Position numbers and translations under genes: made by a program. From Clostridiaceae bacterium (GTDB lineage: Bacteria; Bacillota; Clostridia; Oscillospirales; Acutalibacteraceae), in contig JAEDIL010000015.1 in the NCBI GenBank assembly GCA_016292455.1, positions 1 through 23,069 of the forward strand: 23,069 bases of DNA, read 5' to 3'. This document shows, in pieces, positions 5,384 to 12,958 of the stretch. Numbering within the stretch: the first letter of the stretch is position 1; every line of letters starts with the position of its first letter. The notes below the pieces were generated by a model, which did no database searches, had not been told where the DNA came from, and saw only the letters and a program-made list of their open reading frames with translations.

Positions 5384-6991
5384 ATGAAAACATCAAAGAA
5401 AATTCTTTCGCTTCTGATTTGTATGCTGATGATTCTGCCGTTTTCGTCGGTTGCTTTTGCCGAAAGTGCGGTTACGCCCGTTGTTATTGTCAGCGGCTTC
5501 GGCTCGTTTCCGCTTTCCGTCACAGAGGACGGAGAAGAAAAGCAGGTCTTTCCGCCGCAGACGAAGGACATTATGAGCGTTGTCGGCGCGTCCGTGCTGC
5601 CGCTCACAGGCTCCGCAATTTCCGGCGACTGGGATTATTTTGCCGATAAGTGCTTCGGAAAAATTTATTCGGACCTTTTTGAGGTTATTTCCTGCGATGA
5701 AACGGGAGAAAGCCGCCACGAAGTCAGCGCAAAGGCTTTTCCGCTCTCCGTCAGCAATTATCCGGAAATTCTCAACCATGAGAATGACGAGGACGAACAG
5801 GGCATTGCAAAATCTCTTGCCGCTTCACTCGGCGGAGAGAACGTCTATTATTTCAATTATGACTGGCGCCTTGATCCGCTTGAAACAGCTGACGCCCTGA
5901 GCGAATACATTGAAAACGTTAAAAACGAAAAGAACGCCGAAAAGGTTACTCTCATTGCTTGCAGCATGGGCGGCGTAATGACGGATGCTTACCTTTATAA
6001 ATACGGCACGAAGAGCGTTGAAAAAATTGTATATTGCCTTGCCGCCGCAAAGGGAATCGACCTTGTCGGCGAGCTGTTTTCAAAGAATATTGAAATTGAC
6101 ACCGATATGCTCCTCGAACGCCTTTTCAGCTTTGAAAGGGGAGATATTTTCACACAGACGCTTGTTTCCGCTTTGCAGACCGGCGTCGAAATGACTCCTG
6201 CGCTTTCAAAAGCGGTTGACTCCTTTGTCAAAAAGTTTATTGACGGCTCAAACGACAGAGCATACAATGAAATTCTTGCAGTTTCGTTTGCCTCAATGCC
6301 CGGAATGTGGTCTTTCTGTCCTGATGAATACTATGAAAACTGCAAGAAAACCATGTTCCCCGACGGCGGAAACGAAGCTTTCATCAAAAGAATTGACGAA
6401 TATCATTACAATGTTCAGGTTAAGGCGGAAGAGCTGATTAAAGAAGCCGAAAAAAACGGCTGCGATGTATATGTCACCGCCTCTTACGGCTATGTCGGTT
6501 TCCCGGCGGCAAAAAGCGCGTGGGAGCAGAGCGACTGCCTTGTTGAAACAAAGAACGAATCCTTCGGCGCCGTCTGCGCTCCTTACGGCAAGACTCTGGG
6601 AGAGAATTACACCGCGCTCGGAACCGTTTGCTCCGACCAAAGCCACAATCACCTTTCCCGTGACGGAATTGTTGACGCTTCAACCTGCCTTCTGCCCGAA
6701 AAAACGTGGTTTATAAAATATATGAAGCACGTCGGATTCAGAAAGGGCAGCGAGGCGGCAGACCTCCTTCTCTGGCTTGTTACAAGCGAAGAACCGGTTA
6801 CTGTTGAAAGCAACGAAAAATATCCTCAGTTCACTGAACTCAACAACACAACCAACAAACTTTCTTCGCTCACCGGCGGCGAAGTTGAGCATAGCATTTT
6901 TGACGAACATTCAAGCATACGTTCAAGAATTGCAGAGTTCTTCAGGAATCTGTTTTCACTGATTTCTGAATGGTTTTCAAAAATTAAGTAA
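5384..6991 (+). CDS. Secreted LCAT-like alpha/beta hydrolase (first copy)
   Basis: A 535-residue exported hydrolase, probably a lipase, phospholipase or acyltransferase. The start at 5384 is chosen because it opens a proper signal peptide (residues 1-26, ending SSVAFA); the frame extends upstream into pcrA but that part is not signal-like. After PVVIVSGFGSFPL (oxyanion-strand region), the motif FNYDWRLD (about 160) is characteristic of the lecithin:cholesterol acyltransferase family. The nucleophile elbow is IACSMGG with Ser194, an A-x-S-x-G variant of G-x-S-x-G. The likely catalytic His lies in DQSHNHLSRDG (418-428). The protein ends in an amphipathic tail, RIAEFFRNLFSLISEWFSKI. Substrate is unknown. 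It is a paralogue of the next gene, 12 bp downstream, and both are probably co-transcribed. Confidence 0.82.
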   Translation: MKTSKKILSLLICMLMILPFSSVAFAESAVTPVVIVSGFGSFPLSVTEDGEEKQVFPPQTKDIMSVVGASVLPLTGSAISGDWDYFADKCFGKIYSDLFEVISCDETGESRHEVSAKAFPLSVSNYPEILNHENDEDEQGIAKSLAASLGGENVYYFNYDWRLDPLETADALSEYIENVKNEKNAEKVTLIACSMGGVMTDAYLYKYGTKSVEKIVYCLAAAKGIDLVGELFSKNIEIDTDMLLERLFSFERGDIFTQTLVSALQTGVEMTPALSKAVDSFVKKFIDGSNDRAYNEILAVSFASMPGMWSFCPDEYYENCKKTMFPDGGNEAFIKRIDEYHYNVQVKAEELIKEAEKNGCDVYVTASYGYVGFPAAKSAWEQSDCLVETKNESFGAVCAPYGKTLGENYTALGTVCSDQSHNHLSRDGIVDASTCLLPEKTWFIKYMKHVGFRKGSEAADLLLWLVTSEEPVTVESNEKYPQFTELNNTTNKLSSLTGGEVEHSIFDEHSSIRSRIAEFFRNLFSLISEWFSKIK

Positions 6992-7003
6992 GGGGAGAGA
7001 AAA

Positions 7004-8605
7004 ATGAAAAAGATTATTTCTGTTTTACTCGCATTTGCTTTTGTATTTTCCTGCACGGCAATAGCTTTTGCCGCTCAGGAGCCGACCCCGGTTGTTGTTG
7101 TCAGCGGAATGGGAACCGCGCCGCTGATTGACGCCGACAGCGGAGAAAATGTTTTTCCCCCGTCAGCAGAAACAATAGTCACCAACATTCTCAAAGCTGT
7201 TCCGTCACTCACAGCGGCAGCGCTTCTCAATGACTGGAAAATTTTCGGTCAGTACGGCGCAGAGCCGCTCCATGACCTTTTTGAAAAAATGAAATGCGAT
7301 GAAAACGGCGATTCGGTTTATAACGTCCAGCCGGTTTCTTTTGCCGGAAATGCCGGCAATTATCCGGAAGAATTTATGGATGATGAAAAGACGAAATCAA
7401 GCGAACGCAGCGTGGTAAGAGCTGTTGCGGAAAAAATAGGCTGGGACAGAACATATTTCTTCTACTATGATTTCAGAAGAAGCGCACTTGATATTGCCGA
7501 TGACCTCAAAGCAACTGTTGACGCAGTGCTTGAAGAAACCGGAAGCAAAAAGGTTACGTTCGTTGCAATGAGCTTCGGCGGAACAGTTGCGTCGGCATTC
7601 CTTTATAAGTACGGCTCAGATATGCTCAAAAACATTGTTTACGCTTCAACAGCTGTTTGCGGAACGGATCTTGTCGGAAAGCTTTTTTCCGGAAACATTG
7701 AAATTGAAATTGACGCAATTGTTGATTACATTGAAGAATACCTTATTCAGAGCGGCGCTGCTTATGAGCTTATCGGACTTGGCTCCGATTCACTGAATAA
7801 ATACGGTGCGGCGGCACGTACGGCAATCAATGCATATCTGAAAGCAATGGTTGAGGCGCTCAGAGAGCCTGTTTATGCGAAAGTTTTTGCCGACACGTTT
7901 TTACGTTTTCCCGGAATATGGGGACTGATGAATGCAGACAACTATGATAACGCAAAGGAGCAGATGATTCCCTATGCAAATCTCAGCGATTCTTTCATTG
8001 CAAAAATTGATGAATATGCCTATAACGTTGAGATGAAGGTTGACGAGCTTATTGCCGGAGCAGAAGCCAACGGCGTCAATGTTTACATGATGGGCTCATA
8101 CGGCTATGCGGGAATTCCGCTTACCGACGGCTCATGCAACCATACCGACACACTTATTGATACATATCTTATGACCGGACGTGCAAAGGTTGCCGATTAC
8201 GGAAAGACGCTTGACGTGTCATCATATTCGCATGAAAATGCCTGCACCGACGAAAGCCACAAGCACCTTTCGACCGATGGTGTGATTGACGCTTCCGTAG
8301 GTCTCCTTCCCGAAAGAACATGGTTCATTAAGAACATGGGGCACATTGAATATGGCCGCCTTCAGGACAGCGGAAAGCTGCTTGTATGGGTTGCAACGAG
8401 CGAAGAAGGCGTTGACGTTCATACCGATTCACGTTATCCGCAGTTTGTTTCGCTCAACAGAAACAGCGGAAAATGCTCCTCTCTTACCGAAGGCGTGACA
8501 ATTCCCGTTGAGGAAGAAGAAAAACAGAACGTCAGCTTCCTTCAGAAGCTTGATGAACTTCTTTCAATCATTATTGCATTTTTCAGAGCTGTTTTAGCCA
8601 GATGA
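7004..8605 (+). CDS. Secreted LCAT-like alpha/beta hydrolase (second copy)
   Basis: A 533-residue paralogue of the preceding gene. It has a signal peptide (1-23, ending AIAFA), the strand PVVVVSGMGTAPL, FYYDFRRS in place of DWR, the nucleophile elbow VAMSFGG with Ser190, and DESHKHLSTDG (416-426) at the probable catalytic histidine. It then shares DGVIDASVGLLPERTWFIK with the first copy. The tail is again an amphipathic helix, FLQKLDELLSIIIAFFRAVL. The Trp-to-Phe change in the DWR element and the changed elbow residues suggest altered substrate choice. GGGGAG at 6992-6997 is 6 nt before the ATG. No clear terminator follows, so some readthrough toward pyrH is possible. Confidence 0.82.
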   Translation: MKKIISVLLAFAFVFSCTAIAFAAQEPTPVVVVSGMGTAPLIDADSGENVFPPSAETIVTNILKAVPSLTAAALLNDWKIFGQYGAEPLHDLFEKMKCDENGDSVYNVQPVSFAGNAGNYPEEFMDDEKTKSSERSVVRAVAEKIGWDRTYFFYYDFRRSALDIADDLKATVDAVLEETGSKKVTFVAMSFGGTVASAFLYKYGSDMLKNIVYASTAVCGTDLVGKLFSGNIEIEIDAIVDYIEEYLIQSGAAYELIGLGSDSLNKYGAAARTAINAYLKAMVEALREPVYAKVFADTFLRFPGIWGLMNADNYDNAKEQMIPYANLSDSFIAKIDEYAYNVEMKVDELIAGAEANGVNVYMMGSYGYAGIPLTDGSCNHTDTLIDTYLMTGRAKVADYGKTLDVSSYSHENACTDESHKHLSTDGVIDASVGLLPERTWFIKNMGHIEYGRLQDSGKLLVWVATSEEGVDVHTDSRYPQFVSLNRNSGKCSSLTEGVTIPVEEEEKQNVSFLQKLDELLSIIIAFFRAVLAR

Positions 8606-8635
8606 CCGATGCTTTAAAATATTTGGTAAAAACAC

Positions 8636-8664
8636 TTTACACCGAAGCACATATTTAGTAAAAT
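8636..8664 (+). promoter_or_regulatory. Promoter of the pyrH-to-polC gene run
   Basis: TTTACA (8636-8641) and TAAAAT (8659-8664) are 17 bp apart. A short inverted element (GGTAT near 8676, ATACC near 8687) lies in the leader before the pyrH Shine-Dalgarno. Confidence 0.75.
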
Positions 8665-8712
8665 AAGCGTATAGGTATTTTTTGTATACCGACCAATCCG
8701 GAGGTGTTTGAA

Positions 8713-9417
8713 ATGCAGAATGTATATAAGAGAATCCTGCTGAAACTCAGCGGTGAGGTTCTCGCCGGTCATAACGAAAAGGGCATTGATTTTGAAACAG
8801 TTGAAAAAATCTGCAAGGCTGTCAAGGAATGTGTCGGTCTTGGCGTTGAAATAGGTCTTGTTGTCGGCGGAGGTAATTTCTGGCGCGGAAGAAGCAGCGG
8901 AAAAATGGACCACACCCGCGCTGACCACATGGGAATGCTTGCAACGGCAATGAATTCCCTTGCTCTTGCCGATACCCTTGAACAGCTCGGTGTTCCCGTC
9001 AGGGTTCAGACCGCAATTTCCATGCAGCAGGTTGCCGAGCCGTATATCAGAAACAAGGCGGTACGCCACCTTGAAAAAGGCAGGGTTGTCATTTTCGGCT
9101 GCGGAACGGGCAATCCGTTCTTTTCAACCGATACTGCCGCCGCTCTTCGCGCAGCGGAAATCAACGCGGAAATCATTTTCAAGGCAACCAATGTTGACGG
9201 TGTTTACGACAAGGACCCGAACAAGTTCTCTGACGCTGTGAAATATGATTCGCTCAGTCACACCGAAGTTCTTGAAAAAGGTCTTGCCGTTATGGACAGC
9301 ACCGCAGCATCTCTTTGCAGAGATAACGGAATTTCAATTCTCGTCTTTAACCTCAATGACCCGGAAAACATTGTCCGCGCCGTTAAGGGCGAAAAAATCG
9401 GAACAGTTGTTTCCTGA
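8713..9417 (+). CDS. pyrH: UMP kinase
   Basis: A 234-residue hexameric cytoplasmic kinase that phosphorylates UMP to UDP with ATP. The amino-acid-kinase fold is shown by RILLKLSGE near the N-terminus (phosphate loop), GLVVGGGNFWRG, DHMGMLATAMNSLAL, FGCGTGNPFFSTDTAA and the nucleotide-site segment KATNVDGVYDKDP. The start is ATG 8713: an in-frame GTG at 8704 is part of the Shine-Dalgarno GGAGGTG (8700-8706), so it cannot be the start. Length matches the family. It is first in the conserved run and precedes frr as in most Firmicutes, although tsf, often upstream, is not here. Family members are usually tuned by GTP and UTP. Confidence 0.97.
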   Translation: MQNVYKRILLKLSGEVLAGHNEKGIDFETVEKICKAVKECVGLGVEIGLVVGGGNFWRGRSSGKMDHTRADHMGMLATAMNSLALADTLEQLGVPVRVQTAISMQQVAEPYIRNKAVRHLEKGRVVIFGCGTGNPFFSTDTAAALRAAEINAEIIFKATNVDGVYDKDPNKFSDAVKYDSLSHTEVLEKGLAVMDSTAASLCRDNGISILVFNLNDPENIVRAVKGEKIGTVVS

Positions 9418-9440
9418 GTTTTGATAATGAAGAAAAAGTA

Positions 9441-9470
9441 TTCACCTGTGTTCGCATTTTACCGTAAAAT
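9441..9470 (+). promoter_or_regulatory. Weak candidate promoter before frr
   Basis: TTCACC (9441-9446) and TAAAAT (9465-9470) are 18 bp apart. The -10 box is half of a 15-bp inverted repeat, ATTTTAC-C-GTAAAAT (9456-9470). The -35 is poor, so this is only a candidate internal promoter. Confidence 0.3.
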
Positions 9471-9498
9471 CAATTAACAATATAAGGAGAATGAACTT

Positions 9499-10053
9499 AT
9501 GAAAGAAGTATTTGAAAAAGCCAAAACCAAAATGGGCAAAACTGTCAACGCTCTGAAAAGCGAATATGCGGGAATCCGCGCCGGCAGAGCCAATCCGCAG
9601 ATTCTTGACCGCATTGCCGTTGATTATTACGGAACTCCGACGCCGGTCGGTCAGCTTGCTTCAATTTCTGTTGCCGAAGCCAGAGTCCTCGTTATTCAAC
9701 CGTGGGATAAGTCAGTTCTCAAAGGCATTGAAAAGGCAATTCTTGCCTCCGACATCGGAATAAATCCTCAGAACGACGGAACCGTTATCCGTCTGACCTT
9801 CCCGCCGCTTACCGAGGACAGAAGACGCGAGCTTGTTAAGGAAGTTCAGAAGATTGCCGAGAATTCAAAGGTTGCAGCGCGTTCGATTCGCCGCGACGCA
9901 ATTGAAAAGCTCAAAGCAATGAAAAAAGAATCAACCATCACCGAAGACGATCTCAAAGACGGTGAAAAAGAGGTGCAGAAAATTACCGACAACTGCATCA
10001 AGGAAATTGATGAGGTTGCTTCGTCAAAAGAAAAGGAAATCATGGAAATCTGA
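9499..10053 (+). CDS. frr: Ribosome recycling factor
   Basis: A 184-residue protein that splits post-termination ribosomes together with EF-G. The sequence covers the full family length: an N-terminal helix with SEYAGIRAGRANPQ, the small beta domain with YYGTPTPVGQLASISV, the conserved segment ILASDIGINPQNDGTVIRL, TFPPLTEDRRREL, and a long C-terminal helix ending KEKEIMEI. AAGGAG at 9484-9489 is 9 nt upstream of the ATG. It lies 81 bp after pyrH and is followed by a strong hairpin before uppS. Confidence 0.98.
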   Translation: MKEVFEKAKTKMGKTVNALKSEYAGIRAGRANPQILDRIAVDYYGTPTPVGQLASISVAEARVLVIQPWDKSVLKGIEKAILASDIGINPQNDGTVIRLTFPPLTEDRRRELVKEVQKIAENSKVAARSIRRDAIEKLKAMKKESTITEDDLKDGEKEVQKITDNCIKEIDEVASSKEKEIMEI

Positions 10054-10066
10054 TTTTAGCAAAAGG

Positions 10067-10094
10067 GGCTGCCTTGTCATAGGACAAGGCAGCC
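10067..10094 (+). promoter_or_regulatory. Strong intercistronic hairpin between frr and uppS
   Basis: Bases 10067-10078 pair perfectly with 10083-10094 (12 bp, 4-nt loop ATAG). On the plus strand the following bases (TATAAGTAATTTT) lack a proper T run. It may be a weak attenuator, an mRNA-processing or stability element, or a terminator acting on the opposite strand, where TTTTGCTAAAAT follows. Confidence 0.65.
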
Positions 10095-10124
10095 TATAAG
10101 TAATTTTAAAGGAGCCGGATAATA

Positions 10125-10847
10125 ATGGATAAAAATGGTGTTCTTTTGCCTGAGCATATTGCAATAATCATGGACGGCAACGGTCGCTGGGCAAAAAAAA
10201 GAGGACTTGACCGCACCGAAGGTCACAAGGTCGGTGCTGAGGTATTCAGAAAAATCTGCCAATACGGCTCCGACATCGGCATAAAATACATGACATTTTA
10301 TGCTTTTTCCACCGAGAACTGGAAGCGTTCGGCTTTTGAGGTCGGAAAGATTATGGATCTTTTCAGAAAGTATCTTGAAGAAATGGAAGAGCGCGAGCAG
10401 GAAAACGAAGAAGCCGGCTATAACATTCATTTCATTGGTTCAAGGGAAGGCATGCCCCCGGATATTGCAGAGCTTATGGATGTTGTTGAAGCACGTTCCG
10501 GCGAAAAGAATAAGGTTCATATCAACATCGCCGTCAACTACGGCGGCAGAGACGAAATAATCCATGCAGCCAGGCAGCTTGCCGAAAAGGTCAGAACAGG
10601 CGAGCTCTCTGCTGAGGATATTACCGAAGATGTTTTTTCCGGAAATCTCTATACTGCCGGTCAGCCTGACCCTGACCTGATTATCCGCCCGAGCGGCGAA
10701 GAAAGGCTTTCAAACTTCCTCATCTGGCAGTCTGCCTATGCTGAGTTTTATTTCAGCGATGTGCTTTGGCCGGATTTTACCAAGGAGGATCTTGACAAGG
10801 CAATCGAAGAATATTCAAGGCGCAACCGCAGGTTCGGCGGCGTCTGA
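10125..10847 (+). CDS. uppS: Undecaprenyl diphosphate synthase
   Basis: A 240-residue cis-prenyltransferase that adds isopentenyl units to farnesyl diphosphate to make the C55 carrier of cell-wall synthesis. The signature HIAIIMDGNGRWAKKRG (11-27) contains the catalytic Asp17. TFYAFSTENWKRS and the diphosphate/IPP-binding set Arg188, Arg194 and Glu207 (in RPSGEERLSNF and AYAEFYF) are all present. AAAGGAG at 10108-10114 is 10 nt before the ATG. It is followed by cdsA, dxr and ispG, so precursor supply and carrier synthesis sit together. Confidence 0.98.
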   Translation: MDKNGVLLPEHIAIIMDGNGRWAKKRGLDRTEGHKVGAEVFRKICQYGSDIGIKYMTFYAFSTENWKRSAFEVGKIMDLFRKYLEEMEEREQENEEAGYNIHFIGSREGMPPDIAELMDVVEARSGEKNKVHINIAVNYGGRDEIIHAARQLAEKVRTGELSAEDITEDVFSGNLYTAGQPDPDLIIRPSGEERLSNFLIWQSAYAEFYFSDVLWPDFTKEDLDKAIEEYSRRNRRFGGV

Positions 10848-10860
10848 TCAACGTGAAAGA

Positions 10861-10880
10861 AAGGACAGAAAAATTTCTGT
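10861..10880 (+). promoter_or_regulatory. AAGGA and hairpin ahead of the cdsA start
   Basis: AAGGA (10861-10865) is the only Shine-Dalgarno-like sequence but lies 28 nt before the cdsA ATG. Immediately after it, 10865-10871 can pair with 10874-10880. Folding of this stem would bring the two closer. Confidence 0.35.
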
Positions 10881-10893
10881 TTTGGTATAGATT

Positions 10894-11784
10894 ATGAAAA
10901 AAATCAAGTTTAAAGGCGAAAGAACACGCTCAACGCTTATTATCACGGCAGGTCTGATTGTTTTTCTTGCTTCAATCTGCGCCGATTTCAGAATAGGCTA
11001 TACGCTTATTGTTGCTGCGGTTGCTCCGATGGCAACTTATGAGTTTATGCATGCCTGCGGAGCAAAAAGCAAGCTGCTCTATTTTCTTTCCTGCGCTGTG
11101 AGTGCGTTTTCCGCGTTTTATGTCAGTTATGACCTGTCGTTTAAGGCTGTCGGTGTTCTGGTCAGCTTTTATTCATTGCTTCTGCTGTTTCTTGCAGTTG
11201 TTTTCAACAGGCAGATAAGATATATTGATTCGGTTGCGGCGCTTTTTGCAACCACTGCAATTCCGTATTCATTTTCCTGCTTTATAAGGCTCAACGATAT
11301 TTCAAAGCTTTCTCCCGAAAAGTTTTCTCACCATGAGGGCGCTTTTCTCGTTATGCTTGCTTTCTCCTGTTCATGGCTGACAGATGCTTTTGCTTTCCTT
11401 GTCGGCAGAAAAATCGGAAAGCACAAAATGACTCCGAATATCAGCCCGAAGAAGTCTTTTGAAGGCGCAATCTTCGGAACACTCATAACAGCCGCAGTCA
11501 ATGTTCTACTGCTGTTTTGCTATTCTTTTGCAACGGAAAAGCTCGGCTACCATGCCTTCTTCGGCGAAAGCGCAGTGAAGTATTTTTACATATTCCTGAT
11601 TTCCTGCGTTCTCTCGGTTGTAAGCATGTTCGGCGACCTTGCCGCCTCCGTGCTTAAACGCAATGTCGGAATCAAGGATTACAGCAATCTTCTTCCCGGT
11701 CATGGCGGAATAATGGACAGATTCGACAGCTGCCTGTTTGTCCTTCCGGTGCTTTACGGAATTTTTGCTCTGATTTATGCTTAA
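10894..11784 (+). CDS. cdsA: Phosphatidate cytidylyltransferase (CDP-diglyceride synthase)
   Basis: A 296-residue integral membrane enzyme that forms CDP-diacylglycerol from phosphatidate and CTP, the branch point for bacterial phospholipids. About eight hydrophobic segments are visible. The C-terminal family signature is intact: SWLTDAFAFLVGRKIGKHK, NISPKKSFEGAIFGT, and the metal- and substrate-binding block AASVLKRNVGIKDY followed by LLPGHGGIMDRFDS (267-279), with Asp262, Asp275 and Asp278. An in-frame TAG at 10888-10890 rules out an earlier start. No good Shine-Dalgarno lies close to the ATG, which is unusual for this window. It is positioned between uppS and dxr, as usual in Firmicutes. 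Confidence 0.96.
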   Translation: MKKIKFKGERTRSTLIITAGLIVFLASICADFRIGYTLIVAAVAPMATYEFMHACGAKSKLLYFLSCAVSAFSAFYVSYDLSFKAVGVLVSFYSLLLLFLAVVFNRQIRYIDSVAALFATTAIPYSFSCFIRLNDISKLSPEKFSHHEGAFLVMLAFSCSWLTDAFAFLVGRKIGKHKMTPNISPKKSFEGAIFGTLITAAVNVLLLFCYSFATEKLGYHAFFGESAVKYFYIFLISCVLSVVSMFGDLAASVLKRNVGIKDYSNLLPGHGGIMDRFDSCLFVLPVLYGIFALIYA

Positions 11785-11805
11785 TAATTTAAGAGGAATG
11801 AAATA

Positions 11806-12954
11806 ATGACTGAAAAACTTTCGATTCTCGGTTCAACCGGTTCAATCGGTACCCAGGCGCTTGACGTTTGTGAAAAGGCGGGAATAAAAGTTGCCGCGCT
11901 CACGGCAAACAGCAATTCTGATTTGCTTGAAAAGCAGGCGCGTAAATTTCACCCCGAAAAGGTTGCACTTTCCGATGAAAAAGCGGCTGCCGCGCTCAGA
12001 CTGAAACTGCGTGATACTGATATTAAGGTTCTTGCCGGTCGCAGCGGTGTCTGCGAATGTGCACAGCAGGAAACGGCTGATACCGTTCTCAACGGAATAG
12101 TCGGAATGGCAGGTCTTGAACCCACTCTTTGCGCCTTGAAAGCAAAAAAAGGTCTTGCCCTTGCCAACAAGGAAACGCTGGTTGCCGGCGGCAGCCTTGT
12201 TATGCGTACGGCGAAAGAAAACGGAATTTCCGTTTTGCCCGTTGACAGTGAACACAGCGCAATTTTTCAATGTCTTCAAGGCATGAATAAAAAGGCAGAG
12301 CTGAAATCAATAATACTAACGGCGTCCGGCGGCCCTTTTTTCGGAAAAACGAGGGAGGAGCTGAAAAGCGTTACGGTTGCCGAAGCGCTCAGACATCCCA
12401 ACTGGAGCATGGGTGCAAAAATTACGGTTGACAGTGCAACAATGATGAACAAGGGTCTTGAACTGATTGAAGCGGTGTGGCTTTTTGACGTGCTGCCGTC
12501 AGAGATTCAGATTGTTGTTCACCGCGAAAGTGTTGTTCATTCGCTTATTGAGTATACCGACAATTCCGTCATTGCTCAGCTCGGCGTTCCGGATATGAGA
12601 ATACCTATTCAGTACGCTCTGACATATCCGGAAAGAATTCCATCTCCGGTCAGGCGTCTGTCGCTTGCCGAATACGGCAGTCTGACTTTCCGTGAGCCGG
12701 ACTATGAAACTTTCAGGTGTATAGATCTTTGCCGGCGCGCAATTGAAAAGGGCGGTCTTTATCCCGCAATTGCAAACGGCGCAAACGAAAAAGCAAACGA
12801 GCTTTTCCGAAACGGCAAGGTCAGCTTTCTTGATGTTGCCGAACTCGTTGAAGCGGCACTTGAAAGTGTCAGTTCAAAAGAAAACTATTCGCTTTCCGAT
12901 GTTCTTGAAGCGGACAAAGCCGCAAGAGAGTTTGTTGAAAGCCATGTAAGGTGA
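11806..12954 (+). CDS. dxr: 1-deoxy-D-xylulose 5-phosphate reductoisomerase
   Basis: A 382-residue enzyme that converts DXP to 2-C-methylerythritol 4-phosphate with NADPH, the first committed step of the MEP isoprenoid pathway. LGSTGSIGTQ (8-17) is the NADPH-binding turn. PVDSEHSAIFQCL supplies metal ligands Asp147 and Glu149, and NKGLELIEA supplies Glu219. Also present are SGGPFFG, HPNWSMGAKITVDSATM and HRESVVHS. AAGAGGA at 11791-11797 is 8 nt from the ATG, 21 bp after cdsA. It overlaps the rseP Shine-Dalgarno at its end. Together with ispG it marks an MEP-pathway organism. Confidence 0.98.
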   Translation: MTEKLSILGSTGSIGTQALDVCEKAGIKVAALTANSNSDLLEKQARKFHPEKVALSDEKAAAALRLKLRDTDIKVLAGRSGVCECAQQETADTVLNGIVGMAGLEPTLCALKAKKGLALANKETLVAGGSLVMRTAKENGISVLPVDSEHSAIFQCLQGMNKKAELKSIILTASGGPFFGKTREELKSVTVAEALRHPNWSMGAKITVDSATMMNKGLELIEAVWLFDVLPSEIQIVVHRESVVHSLIEYTDNSVIAQLGVPDMRIPIQYALTYPERIPSPVRRLSLAEYGSLTFREPDYETFRCIDLCRRAIEKGGLYPAIANGANEKANELFRNGKVSFLDVAELVEAALESVSSKENYSLSDVLEADKAAREFVESHVR

Positions 12955-12958
12955 TATA

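Noticed and set aside
8704..8712. GTG 8704 as the pyrH start
   Set aside because: It is part of the Shine-Dalgarno GGAGGTG; the ATG at 8713 is correctly spaced.
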